DNA of 64,000 nucleotides, from positions 175,001 through 239,000 of the forward strand of contig CAJNDS010002494.1 in the NCBI GenBank assembly GCA_905221605.1, written 5' to 3'. A model generated the notes under the pieces. That model was not told the DNA's origin, ran no database searches, and worked only from the letters and a program-made list of their open reading frames with translations. Origin of the DNA: Symbiodinium natans. Lineage: Eukaryota; Sar; Dinophyceae; Suessiales; Symbiodiniaceae. Positions 53,388-64,000 of this stretch are shown here, one piece after another; position 1 is the first letter of the stretch; each line of letters starts with the position of its first letter. The position numbers and the translations under genes were made by a program.

Positions 53388-55394
53388 ATGGAGCTGCCCA
53401 GTTCCGGCACGTCAACGCTTCACTGCAACTCCTTGATCGGAGCCTGTGCGAAGACCCGTCGCTGGCAAGATGCGTTGCGTGTCCTGGCGGACATGGGCCA
53501 CTCTCGTGTGGAGGTGGATGCAGTTTCCTACAATGCTGCCATGAACGCATGTGTCAAGGGGAGCCAGCAGCAGCGTGTTCCCGACTTGTTCCAGCAGCTT
53601 TGCACTGGCCAGGTCGTGCCTGACTTGGTAACGTACAACACGATGATACGCGCATGTGGGGCGAACTGGCGGAAAGTGTGCGAGTTGTTGCAGGAGCTTC
53701 GAGCTAGCAAGTTGAAACCAGACCTGATCACGTACAGCTCAGCGATCAGCGCCTGCGAAAAAGATGGGTGCTGGGAACAAGCTGTAGGGCTTTTGGAGGA
53801 GCTTGCTGCAAGCCAGGCTCAGATGGATGGGATTTGCTGCAATTCTGTTGTCAGTGCGTGTTCCAAAGGAACTGAGTGGCGGCAGGCCATGTCGGTGTTA
53901 GACGCCTTCCCGCAGGCAAGCTTACGATCCGATGTCATCTCTTACAATGCCGTCATGAATGGGCTCAGCAAGGGGGGAGAGTGGGAGCTGGCCCAGCACA
54001 GCCTCGGGGATCTGCAGGCGAGGCATGTGCAGGCAAACCTGGTGACGCACAACGGGCTCATCAGCACAGCTGAGAGGAGCCGCAAGTGGCAGGAGGCCGG
54101 GAGTGTACTGAGGCTTTTAGCTCAAGAAGCTTTGGAAGCGGATCTCATCTCCTTTAACTCGGCCTTGAGTGCTGGAGAGCATGGTCCATGGTTAGGTGTT
54201 CTATCCACGCTCAAGGACTTGCAAGGACGTGGCTTGCAGGCCGACGGCATCACCTGGAGCAGCGCCATGATTGGCTGTGGGCGCCAGTGGCAGCTTGCTC
54301 TAACCTTCTTGCAGGCGCAGAAACAGAGCTCGACCATGCAGGGTAACATTGTTCTGCACAACGCTGCCCTCAGAGCCTGCGCTGGCAGTGGGTTGTGGCA
54401 GCAGGCGCTCGAGATTCTGCAGTCGATCCATCATTTCAGGATCCAGGCTGACATCATAACCTACAGCGCGGCGCTCAGTGCGTGTGAGGCCTCGGACAGA
54501 TGGCAGACGGCATTGCTCCTGCTGGAGGAGCTGCTGATGCTCGACTTGCAGCCTGACATAGTGGCCTACAGTACTGCGATCAGCGCCTGCGAAAAAGGTG
54601 CGGAATGGCAGCAAGCTCTCCATCTGGCTCATGAACTTGCCCAGTGCTCCCTGCAGGCCAACCGCATCACGTACAATGCCTGCATCAGTTCATGCGGTGT
54701 AGGCAGTGAGTGGCAGCGGGCACTATCCTTGCTGTGGAGTCTCGATGCCCAGCACCTGCAGCCTGATATAGTTTCATACAATGCTGCTATCAGCGCCTGT
54801 GAGAATGGTGGTCAGTGGCAGCATGCACTACTGCTGCTTGAAGCCGTTGGGGTGAAACGTCTAAGGCGCGATGTTATCACGTTCAGTTCTGCAATCAGCG
54901 CGTGCGACAAGGGTGAAGAATGGGAAATGGCCTTACGCGTCCTGGAACTCCTTAAGGCAAGTCGCCTCCAGGCCAACATCGTCACGTACAACTCAACAAT
55001 CAGTGCCCTTGCAAAAGGCACCCAGTGGCAGCAAGGGCTATCAACGTTTGACAAGCTGCAGCGGCAATCAGTGCAAGCAGACATTGTTACATTCAACCTG
55101 GCAATGAGTGCTTGCGGAGCCGGCGAGCAGTGGCAAATGGCTTTGCAGTTCTTGGCGGAGGTTGAGAGCATGCCGCAGGAGAGCCATGTAGTCGCAAACA
55201 CGGTGACCTACAACGCTGCCATCAGCGCCTGTGAGAGGGTTGGGCACTGGCGCATGGCATTGTTTCTGTTCTCAGTACTGCGCGAAGCAAAGCAGCAGCC
55301 GGATGTCATCACCTACAATGCCACCATCAGCGCATGCGAGAAGACCGACCATTGGCAGCAAGTGCTGTTGCTGTTTTCGGAGTTGCAGGCCTAG
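53388..55394 (+). CDS. Long single-exon PPR protein
   Basis: A 668-residue protein of about nineteen P-class PPR units from near the first residue (TLHCNSLIGACAKTRRWQDA) to the last (VITYNATISACEKTDHWQQV). The units are of the same family as in the gene at 50368, with regular 'ITYNAxISxCxxxxxWQxAL' spacing. No other domain is present. The ATG at 53388 begins a frame with a short leader (MELPSSGTST) too short for a plastid presequence, so an upstream exon is possible. The stop follows the final repeat by only a few residues (FSELQA). Tandem position with the previous gene suggests duplication. Confidence 0.88.
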   Translation: MELPSSGTSTLHCNSLIGACAKTRRWQDALRVLADMGHSRVEVDAVSYNAAMNACVKGSQQQRVPDLFQQLCTGQVVPDLVTYNTMIRACGANWRKVCELLQELRASKLKPDLITYSSAISACEKDGCWEQAVGLLEELAASQAQMDGICCNSVVSACSKGTEWRQAMSVLDAFPQASLRSDVISYNAVMNGLSKGGEWELAQHSLGDLQARHVQANLVTHNGLISTAERSRKWQEAGSVLRLLAQEALEADLISFNSALSAGEHGPWLGVLSTLKDLQGRGLQADGITWSSAMIGCGRQWQLALTFLQAQKQSSTMQGNIVLHNAALRACAGSGLWQQALEILQSIHHFRIQADIITYSAALSACEASDRWQTALLLLEELLMLDLQPDIVAYSTAISACEKGAEWQQALHLAHELAQCSLQANRITYNACISSCGVGSEWQRALSLLWSLDAQHLQPDIVSYNAAISACENGGQWQHALLLLEAVGVKRLRRDVITFSSAISACDKGEEWEMALRVLELLKASRLQANIVTYNSTISALAKGTQWQQGLSTFDKLQRQSVQADIVTFNLAMSACGAGEQWQMALQFLAEVESMPQESHVVANTVTYNAAISACERVGHWRMALFLFSVLREAKQQPDVITYNATISACEKTDHWQQVLLLFSELQA

Positions 55395-55983
55395 GAGTTC
55401 GACAGCAACTGCTGTGTTGTGCCTCCCGAAGTCTCATGAACTAAGATCCACTCCCCTCGGGGCCTCAGAGAGGCAGATTTAGACTGATGAACGTGAAGAG
55501 AGGATGGCCTTTCAACGAGACTTTAGGGGAGTACGATATACGTACAGACACAGCCAAGCCTTCCAGCAGGCCATGGGACAGGCGTCCGTCATTTCCTTCG
55601 CCAATGCACCTCGGCTTGCCTGCGAAGCTAAGCAGCGAAGTAGCGATGGTGGGTAGAAGCGAAGCAGGCTCGGTGGCTAGCTCTTCGGGCCTTATTGTGG
55701 CAAACAATCATGCAGCCAAGCTCCCGCTCCAACTACCTAAGTCTTTAGATTTCGTTGGGCTTGAGGATGCAAAGCTTTGAAGAGTGGCTTGAGTGCCATG
55801 CTGCTGGGTGAGTTTTTCCGGAATCCACGTGGTTTCGATGGTTCAGTTGTCCTGCAGCATATAGACCAGACATGACTAGCTTTGCATCCCAGCAGTGTGG
55901 TGTGAGATTACTAGGCAGGAAGGCTATGGGCAGGAAGGCTAGGCAGGTGGCAAAACAATCGCCCTATAGGTCCTAGCCCTAAA
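55395..55983. other. Spacer; one short open frame of doubtful status
   Basis: A 97-codon open frame at 55487-55780 (starting MNVKRGWPFNETLGEYDIRT) has host-like composition but no recognised domain. The remainder shows nothing. Confidence 0.4.
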
Positions 55984-55998
55984 CCGTTTTGGCTCGAG
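55984..55998 (+). other. Relic of the dinoflagellate spliced leader before the ubiquitin-like gene
   Basis: CCGTTTTGGCTCGAG differs at two positions from the leader 3' part CCATTTTGGCTCAAG, 48 bases before the ATG at 56046. Confidence 0.55.
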
Positions 55999-56045
55999 GG
56001 CCGAGTCTGCTATCTGTATAGGTTTAGGGACGAAGCTGCTCGTGG

Positions 56046-56459
56046 ATGAGCTTCATGGATACATCGCTGCAGGCTCCAGTGCTTGCAAAGGCTGACGCCG
56101 ATGGCGCGGCATCAGCCGACACATCACCGGCTTCTGGTTCTGACGATTCCATCACCGTCCACTTGCTCTATGCATCTGGTCGTTCCATCCCTCTTCCAGT
56201 GCAGATCTCGAATACCATTCGTGATGTGAAGCACCAGATCCGGAAGACCTATGAGCATGAAGATGCCCCGCCTGGCTACTCGGATGGCTCTGTCCTGAAG
56301 CTCATTCTCAGCTCGGTGGAACTTGAAGACGCACGAACCATGGCTGATCATGGCATCAAAGACGGGGAGACACTGACCATCGTCGTGCAGCCACCGAAGC
56401 CGCCCCAAACAAAGTCAAGGTTAAAAAAAACTCTCGGATCAGTTCGACACAACGCTTAA
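56046..56459 (+). CDS. Ubiquitin-like domain protein
   Basis: A 137-residue protein. Residues 35-114 follow the ubiquitin fold pattern: a first strand SITVHLLYASGR, the strand-helix IPLPVQISNTIRDVKHQIRK, a loop, LKLILSSVELEDARTMADHG (like '[20 protein letters not shown]') and GIKDGETLTIVVQ as last strand. No C-terminal Gly-Gly is present, so it is a domain protein rather than a conjugated modifier. The first 34 residues are Ala/Asp/Ser-rich, the last 20 basic. Single exon, next to a spliced-leader relic, which suggests a retroposed copy. The first ATG is used; an alternative ATG lies three codons on. Confidence 0.8.
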   Translation: MSFMDTSLQAPVLAKADADGAASADTSPASGSDDSITVHLLYASGRSIPLPVQISNTIRDVKHQIRKTYEHEDAPPGYSDGSVLKLILSSVELEDARTMADHGIKDGETLTIVVQPPKPPQTKSRLKKTLGSVRHNA

Positions 56460-59001
56460 ACCCTCAGCTTACTCCAGCCCCGAGTAGGGCAGTTTCCAGT
56501 TGAGCTTCTTTTGGGTTGGTTCTGAGTCGGAGCTCTCTGCTTTCCAGTCCATACCGGGCTTTCAAGCCCTAACTAGCCCTAGACCAAGAACCCCTCTGAG
56601 AGCTCTGGCTTTTGGCTGTCCCAAAGTCGGGAAACATTGAGCCTCAATGGGCAAGGGGCTGCTGTACAGTTGAGCAGCGTACCGGTGAGCACTTGCCCCT
56701 GGGCTCCGATGAAAAGAAAGGAGCGAGAAACAATGTTTCCAGCGTGTTCAGTCGTCCCGAACTGCTACCCTCCAGTGTGGCTCTAAGCCCTGAAAAAACC
56801 CTAAAACCCTAAACCCCTAAACCCGTAGTCTTCGCGCGGGTTGCAAAAAACCCTAGAGCCCTCAAAGAAGCCTAGCCCCAAAACCCTTACAAGTAGGTGC
56901 CCCCCCTTACTGTAAACCTAAATCGTAGGACTTGCAACCCAACTAGGGGCCCTTAGAACCCTTTTCATAACCAGGGGGGCCCCTACATGTAACCCTAAAC
57001 CCTAAACCCTGAGGTTGCCCTTTGATGCAGGGGTGGGGGTTGCTTGCCTGGTTGCACTAGCGTGAAGCCTGCTGCTGCGGAGACTGCTTGCAGAAACCCT
57101 AAACTCTAAATCGTGTTGTGGGGGGGGGGGGGGGGATGGGTTCCCTGTAAAAGGAGCACAGTGGCCTTTAGGTGACTCCCAACGTGGGTCGACCTTGACA
57201 GGCGCACACACAGTTGCCTAGGGGCGGCATCTTCGGGAGACTCTGGGTGTCATCTTCTTGCAGGGTTGAGCTGGGGTGCGGGTGCGGGAGATGTGGCCTC
57301 AGGCGACGCCCTTTCAAGCCAGTCGGACTCGAAATCGCCCTGCGATGCGGATTCGCCCCAGCTGTGCAGGAGGGCAAAAAATCCTAAACCCTAAACCCTA
57401 AACCCTAAACCCTAAACCCTAAACCCTAAACCCTAAACCCTAAACCCTAAACCCTAAACCCTCAGCTCCGCCAAACCCAGGCGTTGGGCGCCTGCGGCCG
57501 CAGCCAGCGCCGCTCGGAGGCTCCCGAGTTGCTCGGGGGCCTGGCGAGGAAAGTGGAGCGGTCCATCAGAGATTAGGGTTTAGGGCTTCGGGTTTAGGGT
57601 TTATGCAGAGTCTGGGTTCAAAAAAGGGCTTAGGGTTTAGGGTTTAGGGTTAGGGCAGTTGCCCTGTGGCTGCTGCACGGGATGCAAGCTTCCTGCTTGG
57701 GAGTGGGCTATTTCATTCCCACATGTCCACTTGACTCACACGGCCAACGTCACGCAAATCATTTTGGAGGGCTTAAGGGTGTTTGGTGTGTATGCGGCGG
57801 CTTGAGAATGTTTAGGGGGCTATAGGGCTTATGGGCTTCGGTTCCTTGGCATAGATACAAGTCGAAGTAGGCCTCACCTACTTTTTTGCGATCCCACGTG
57901 ACTGCATGCGACTGTCCTGAGCGAGACAGGAAAAGGCTTGGGCGATGGGGCTGTTTGGAATGAAGAAGACCTTGTTGACAAGGAATCCGAATGTAAAGCG
58001 CACCTAAACTGAACAGAAATGTAGAGCAACCCACACGGTTACACCAGTCAGCTTGACATCCATGCTCCTGATGGGCCTTCGCGTGATTTTGAAGCCAAAG
58101 CGAGGAATTCCACATTATGGATGCTTCCCAAAACAGGGGAACTCCCACCAACACTGATCCTGATTCTTGCTATAGGAACCCCCCCCCACCCCGGTTTAGG
58201 GTTTAGAGGTTTGGGACCTTCCTCCCCCTCACAAGGCCCGAAGTTAAGATGATTGTCGATAGGGATGACCAGATCTTGTGGATGAGAGGGCGCTAAGGTT
58301 TTGTAGGGTCATAAGGCTTAGAGAAGCGTCTGGAAAGGCCGATCTTGTGGACTTCATAGCTACAAGGTTGCTCCATCCTCTGAATCTATCATTGAAATTG
58401 TCTTCAGAGAAGTTCAGCTGTCACGGGGTAGCTCAGGCAGGACGAAGGAAGCGAAGACCTCCACCGGATCATCTTGCTTGACCCTTGTTGGGGTTCTGGA
58501 CATCCCTAGACAAGCAACCAACTCCAAAATTGACGGGGGGGGGGGGGGTGGGTGCCCACTTGTATACTATGGTTTCTGACCTACCAAGTCATTGCCACCC
58601 TTCACACCTCCTGGCATCTGAAGGTTCACAGACGCTGGCGTAGACTCAAGGAGCGCGGCTTTGCAAATGCAAAAACCATCTCAGATCAAGGGTTCCACTC
58701 CTAGGTAGAGGCGCAGGGTCACCATTGGGGGAGTTCCCAAGCTTAGAGTACGCTCTTCAAATTCTGTCTTTGGTCTATGGCATTTACTCCCCAAGTGTAG
58801 CCCAGTCGCCATATGGTGGTGCATGAATCTGCTAGGCACGCGCTGTTGCAAGAATCTGTTTTTGGTTGCCCGGCGTGACAGACATGAAGTCTAGACTTGT
58901 GGCCGTCACGGGACGCCAGCTGACAGCAAAGAGGACCTCCACTCAGGAAGATGAGGCAGGAGTTTCGAGTGCCACGAGGCTTGGGATAGCACTTGGGACG
59001 G
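56460..59001. other. Spacer with telomere-type tracts
   Basis: Contains CCCTAAA tracts (56790-56830, 57377-57462), TTTAGGG units (57575-57655), short G and C runs (57120, 58177, 58535), and possibly an exon near 57480-57570 (open, Ala/Arg/Glu-rich, no domain). Nothing else is supported. Confidence 0.45.
57377..57462. repeat. Interstitial telomere-type (CCCTAAA)n tract
   Basis: About twelve perfect units. Confidence 0.9.
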
Positions 59002-61669
59002 ATGCGGAAGAAACCACCAAGCACGAGATGTGCAGCCAAAGCGGCTGGCAAATGGCGGGCTGCAATCTTGAGGCTCACAGACTCTCGGCAGAGCCGATGC
59101 CAAGGGAACGTTGTCATTCTTAACACTGCCCTCCGCGATTGCCGGAGAGCTGCGAGGTGGCGCTTGGTGCTGTTACTCACTGAAAGTGCAGGGAACCTTG
59201 GGATCAAGCCCGACCTCGTCACAATCAACACAGCGCTGGCCTCCTTGGGCAGCCGCGGACTTTGGCAGGATTCCTTGGCAGCCCTTGCTGCGCTGGGCAG
59301 CAATTCGGACATGATCAGCTTCAATACCGTACTCGGCACATTGGCCCAGCAGTGGAAGTGGGCATTGCAGATCTTCGGCGAGGTCAAGGAACGGCGCTTG
59401 GGGGATGCGGTAACCTACACGACGGCGTGTGCTGCCTCGGCCAAGTCACACTGGGCGATGGGTGCCGGGCTCCTGCAAGATGCAAAGGCGGGGGGGGGGA
59501 GGGGGGATCGTGGGTGGGGAAATAGGCACCTTAAGTTTGAGACTCGATATGCTAAGTCTCCTCATGGTCGGACCAAAACCGCAATAGTTATGGGACATGT
59601 GGCCAGGTCGCAGACACCCCCCTCGATGTCGCCGCATTCAATGCCCTCATGCACATATACGAGCAACGGGGGGCCTGGGTGCAATCGGCATGCCTTTTGG
59701 CCCAGCTATCTTTAGCCACTTTAGAGGCTGACGGCTTAACCTACAACGCAGTCCTGCGGGCGTCGGGTGAAAGCAGCCAGTGGAGAAAGGCACTTTCTGC
59801 ATTGGTCCCGATGTACACTCAGAACGTCAGTGTCACAGCCATCACCTGCAATTCTCTCCTTCGGAGTTATGCAGATGGCAATTGGCCGGCTATCATTTTC
59901 CTGCTGGCGCATTTCCGAGACACAGCAGTGGAAGCTGATACTGTCTCGTTCAACACGGCACTCAGTGCAGGCAAGCGTGGAGCATGGGAAGCCATGGGCA
60001 TGTTGTTGGGCGAATCTCGTGCCACAGCCATCAGAGCAGATACTTTCACGTACAGCGCGGCATGCGCAGGCTGCGAAGGCCTGGAAAGCTGGCGACTGGC
60101 GGGAGTATTGATAAGTGACTACACCGCGCAAAGGCTCGGCGCAAGCCTGGAAGTTCTGAATTCTGCGATTGGTGCCTGCAAGGCTGCGGGGAAGTGGGAG
60201 CAGGCCATGCTGCTGATCCAGGAGGCACGAGCCCAGCAGCTGCATCCAGATGCTGTCACCTTCGCAGCAGCCATCACTGCTTGTGAGAAGGGCAGTGCCT
60301 GGGCTATGGCCCTTCAGATGTTCACAGACATGGCCGAGGCCGATGTCGAGCCTGATTTGGTTGCCTTCGGAGCCGTGGTCAATGCCTGTGGCAGCAGTAG
60401 AAGCAGCACCCAAGTCAAGAGGCTTCTTAACAGACTGGAGCTGCCGGTGCTGGGGCTCAACCTCATTATTGCCAATGCAGCCATCAGTGCTCTTGCGAGG
60501 TGCAGCGAGTGGGAGGAGGCTTCCGCCATCTTCAGAGAGGTCGTACGTCAATCTCTTCGCGCGGATGCCATCACATACAATGCGGTCTTGACTCTAGGCT
60601 CCTGAACTTGCATGCTGTTTCATCTTTAGTTGGTGCGCGGTCAAGGGTCCCTATATGAACCCACATCTGGCCTCCACAGCAGCTGCATGAAAGGGCACCA
60701 TTTCTTCAGCCACAGCTGCAAGCCGAGGAGTGGTCATGCTGGTCGAGGCACCTGGCTCGAAGCTCTCGGGTTGCTGTCGGAGTTGTGTCACCGTGGGCTG
60801 GAAGCAGACATCATCTCCTACTCCACTGCCATAAGTGCTTGTGAGGACACCGTGTTTGGAACCAGCGCAATGAGAGTTCGGGCTTGTGCAGCCCAGTAAT
60901 TACTGAGCACAAAGCATGAGGGCTTGCTGCTAAGACGCCCTCACAGACGTGTAGCTCTTTGCGAAACAGAGGCTTTGGGTTAGGATTTCGCGCTTTGGGC
61001 TCATAGACCTTGGCCCAGCGCTTTGATTGGAGGAGGGGCAGCAGTGGCCTCAAGCGCTGGGCAGCTTTGTGCTTTTGCAGGGCTGCGGGATTGAATGCAG
61101 CACCATCTCTCAGAATGCTGTCCCTGGGCCCTTGAGAGGAAAGTGGTAGCTGAATCCGTTGACAGAACTGATGGCTAAGACATACTCCAGCACAGCATCA
61201 GTCACTGCTGAAAACCTAGGTGCTTGCAGCACTTGCCAGAGGCGGTCGCTGGTTGCAAGCCTTGACTGAGGTGGCCCACATGAAGCAACACGGGCTCTCA
61301 GCCACAGAGGTCACCTTAAACTCAATTGTCAGTGCATGCGAGCACGACGGGAAATGGCAGGCTGCACTGCTGCTTTGCAAGGCCACGACTGCTGCAGCGC
61401 TGCGCGTAGATGCAAAAACACACAACGCTGCGATTCTGGCCTGTGCAGTTTCTGCAAAGTGGCTGTGTGTTCTGGACATGCTGAACGACTTGAGCTCTGC
61501 GCACTATGCCATTGACAGTGTCGCCTATGCCTCCGCCATCGACGCGTGTGGCATGCACTTTCAGCAGAGTGCTGCACTCTTGAGTGACGTGGCCCAGGCC
61601 ACGGCCGCGGAAGTACGAGAGGCGCTCTCTTCAGAAGCGGAAAAAAAGGCGCTGTCTGGGAGTTGTCCG
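59002..61669 (+). CDS. PPR protein gene with introns
   Basis: Exon blocks at about 59002-59490 and 59628-60600 carry P-class PPR units (for example LVTINTALASLGSRGLWQDS and AVTFAAAITACEKGSAWAMA). Similar units continue at about 60735-60845 (EADIISYSTAISACEDT) and 61215-61669 (ATEVTLNSIVSACEHDGKWQ). A G-rich intron separates the first two (about 59490-59628), and the last exon ends at a GTAATG donor. The repeats are more diverged than in the two upstream single-exon genes, and unit spacing is regular across the joins, so one gene is likely. The first in-frame ATG is 59002; the true start is probably in an upstream exon. The stop at 60603-60605 suggests either an alternative end or a mis-set intron. 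At least fourteen units in total. Confidence 0.65.
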
Positions 61670-64000
61670 GTAATGTGCTCTGCTAATTATTGGGTCGCCT
61701 CGGGGAGAAAGGCAAACCAAACCACCCCCTGCAAAGTGCAGGGGCATTGCAGGGTTGTACGGTAAAGCATACAGACAAGGATGCAGCAAGACGAGGACAA
61801 GCATAGCTGGAGCAGTTGCGCAGCCTGTTTTTGTTCCTGCTACCAAGGACATGACTCTGCATGGCCTTCCAGTGCTCCATCTCCCCAAGAAGCATAGCCA
61901 AGATCTGGGCGCGACGGCGACAGGGACAGAAGACTGCTCCTCGGCGTCAACTGAACCGGATGCCAGACATGGGCGGCTTGAGGCCGTCGTTTCTGGGCTG
62001 TGTGTCAAAAAAGTGTCCTTCGTGCATTGGATGTGCGCTGTAGGGCTTCTCATGTTTCTTGACATTTGTTCTTGGCATTTTAGGATGTCGGACCCTAGGA
62101 GTGTCAGGCTGCGACTGGTGTCTTCTCAGAGCAAGCAAGCAAGCCTTGCCCTACATGGGGGTTTACGATCGTAAGGGACCCCTAAAATAGACCCCCAAAT
62201 AGCAGGATCTAGTATCGCAAACCCCCTAAATGGTAGGGGACTCTCAGCCCCGGCTTGGTGGGTTTGAGTATCGGCGAGCCTGTGGCGCACTTAGGAGCAT
62301 CGTTGCGCAAAGGATGGCCCAAGCAGCATGTAGACCGCGCGCAGGACGGCACAAGAATATGCGGCTAGTATGCGCTCCAGAAAAAGAAAATGATGGTCGC
62401 ACGCAACAAAATGAAAGCCTTCTGACCGATTGCCGGCCACTGAGCAAAGTCTCAGTGTAGAGCCGTCCGAATGCCATGGACATTGCTCCCGACGTGTCTC
62501 CAGTCCCTCAGGTCACGAAGCAGAGCTTCATTTCGCAGAGTTAGGGTTTACGGTTTAGGGTTAGTTTTAGGGTATGCAAAAAGGGGTTAGGCTTCAGTGC
62601 AGGTCTTGTCTTAGTTGACGGGTCTCCTTGCCTTGCCGTGCCAGCTGGCATCAAGAGTCTGGATTCAGGAAGGGTGCATGCTTGAATTCAACATGCCCAG
62701 GTTAAAAAAAATAAGTTTAGGGTTTAAGAGCTTCTCAACTGAACACAGCCCTTGGCACGACGAAGTAGTTGCGCCAGCTAACCTTGTGGCAGAAATATTC
62801 TTCCTCCTTTTTCAGGGACAGCTTGCACTTATTCCCATATGCGGCTTTGCAAAAATAGGGGGCCCCTAATATAGATCCAAATAGTAGGATTCCCCTTGCA
62901 ATAAGGAGCCCAATAAGGTACGAAGTAGTGGTTTAGGCTGAACTAGCTAAGAACACAAGCAGGCCGGGTCATCGATGGACGACTGGTGTTCTGCCTTCCA
63001 TGCCCACGTCACAGAAGTATGCAAGCAACAACTGTGACGGGCTGAGGGGTTCGGATGCTGCTTTTCGGATGCCTGGTAGGGGGAATGCTAATGTAAGGCT
63101 TGTTGAATGGCAGCATGTTTGGAGTACTTGCTGCGGGTTTCCCCTTGCTGGTAGAGCTTGTTGTTGGAGATTTCGTTTCGGACAAAGACTATCTCGCAGT
63201 GCATGAGCTTGCAATTGGCGCGGGGGTTTGCTGTGGGCTTTCCACAGAAGTTGAGAAGGACTGACTTGCTGGGTTTAGGGTCAGAGTTAGCTTTACACCC
63301 TTGATTCGTGCACAAGTTGCCAAGATTTCAAACAGCACGTTTTCACAAAACCCTATACCCTAAACCCTAGTAGACAAACATGTAGTGTCAGATGGAACGA
63401 GTTTTGTCAATCAACTGTCCTCGCAGCACGAGATTCCACCTCCACATGATTCGTTGACCTACACTTTTGGTTTGTGGCGTTTGGAGCTGCGCTTGAGTGG
63501 GAATCTGCGGATTGTCATAGTGAGAACCTTCCGACCGAGTCCTTGCCTGCCTTGTGCGAGTGCGAGAGCCGAAACCCTAAACCCTATAAACCCCAAACCC
63601 AAAAAGCTCATCCTGGTACGCTTGTTCACTTTGCAGAGGCGTCGCCGTGCGCTGCTTGCCTTGGCGCTGATTTCCGAGCCATTGGAGAGGCTCGCTTTGC
63701 TTCCTTGTGCTAGTTTAGGGTTTAGGGTTTAGGGAAAAAGGGTTATCGGGAGGGAGACCAAGAGACAAAACGAAGCACGAGAACGAACGCTTGTTCAGGC
63801 AGTGGAACGTCCGGGCCCTGGATGGATGCGGGGGCGAGTATGTTTGCAGAAGGCGTGTGCCAGATTCCAGATGATCAGCAAGGAATGACCGTCACTATCT
63901 TTTTTCTTTCTCTCTGTCTCTCTCTCTCTCTCTTTCTACCTCCTATCTCTTACTATCTCTGTCCTTGCGTCTCTGAACATTCTTCCTCGCCTGTACTGTG
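61670..64000. other. Spacer to the right edge
   Basis: No recognised genes. Scattered TTTAGGG/CCCTAAA units (62540-62575, 63240-63370, 63560-63600, 63710-63735) and a CT tract (63905-63935). Two short GGGGCCCCTAAATAGATCC-like palindromic units (about 62168-62235 and 62855-62930) may be eroded introners. Confidence 0.45.

Noticed and set aside
59736..60551. 271-residue minus-strand frame
   Set aside because: Antisense of PPR repeats; the sense strand explains the sequence fully.
63385..63732. 115-residue frame near the right edge
   Set aside because: Crosses two telomere-type tracts and shows no domain; composition is that of spacer.

Overview
This window is dinoflagellate nuclear DNA (most like Symbiodiniaceae) carrying an integrated Polinton-like virus (PLV). 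The host evidence is: scattered interstitial TTTAGGG/CCCTAAA tracts, GC-rich coding exons split by short introns with odd borders, decayed copies of the dinoflagellate spliced leader upstream of genes, and a run of pentatricopeptide-repeat (PPR) genes filling about 20 kb. Host gene models are by eye; exon borders are approximate.

Layout. 1-8.3 kb: the 3' part of a gene with two 2-oxoglutarate/Fe(II) dioxygenase domains, an ankyrin-repeat gene, and exon fragments of a probable voltage-gated cation channel, between repeat-rich spacers. 8345-28452: a 20.1-kb AT-rich mobile element bounded by ~296-bp terminal inverted repeats and a 5-bp target duplication (GTGGG), inserted into a poly-G tract. 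28.5-34.3 kb: a 330-bp poly-G tract, an LRR/Lys-rich gene and EF-hand exons. 34.8-36.8 kb: a second, unrelated AT-rich patch holding a wrecked RNA polymerase subunit 2 (RPB2) gene, probably from a giant virus. 39.5-49.9 kb: two tandem paralogous genes fusing PPR repeats to an RluA-type pseudouridine synthase. 50.3-55.4 kb: two long single-exon PPR genes. 56.0 kb: a small ubiquitin-like gene. 59.0-61.7 kb: another PPR gene. The rest is spacer.

The PLV carries a full virion module: double-jelly-roll major capsid protein, penton-type minor capsid protein, FtsK/HerA-type packaging ATPase, and a fibre with a C-terminal S74 chaperone domain (now frameshifted). It also has an rve-type DDE integrase, a lipase-like hydrolase, zinc-binding small proteins, and a 1300-residue replication protein that appears to join an OTU-like domain, a family-B-like DNA polymerase palm, an SF1 helicase and a C-terminal Cys cluster. 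No separate adenain-type protease is visible. Genes start just after TAATATATA-like or AAGCACTTAAAGAAATA motifs, and many end in perfect AT-rich palindromes, suggesting a compact viral transcription code. A GC-richer structured stretch at 26190-26440 may be a viral non-coding RNA. About 2 kb of host-like GC-rich DNA lies between the left repeat and the integrase gene, next to a promoter motif with no gene, so the left arm looks replaced.

Other host features of note are introner-like short elements with terminal inverted repeats, one of which (37476-37594) has a flanking duplication that would itself supply both splice sites.
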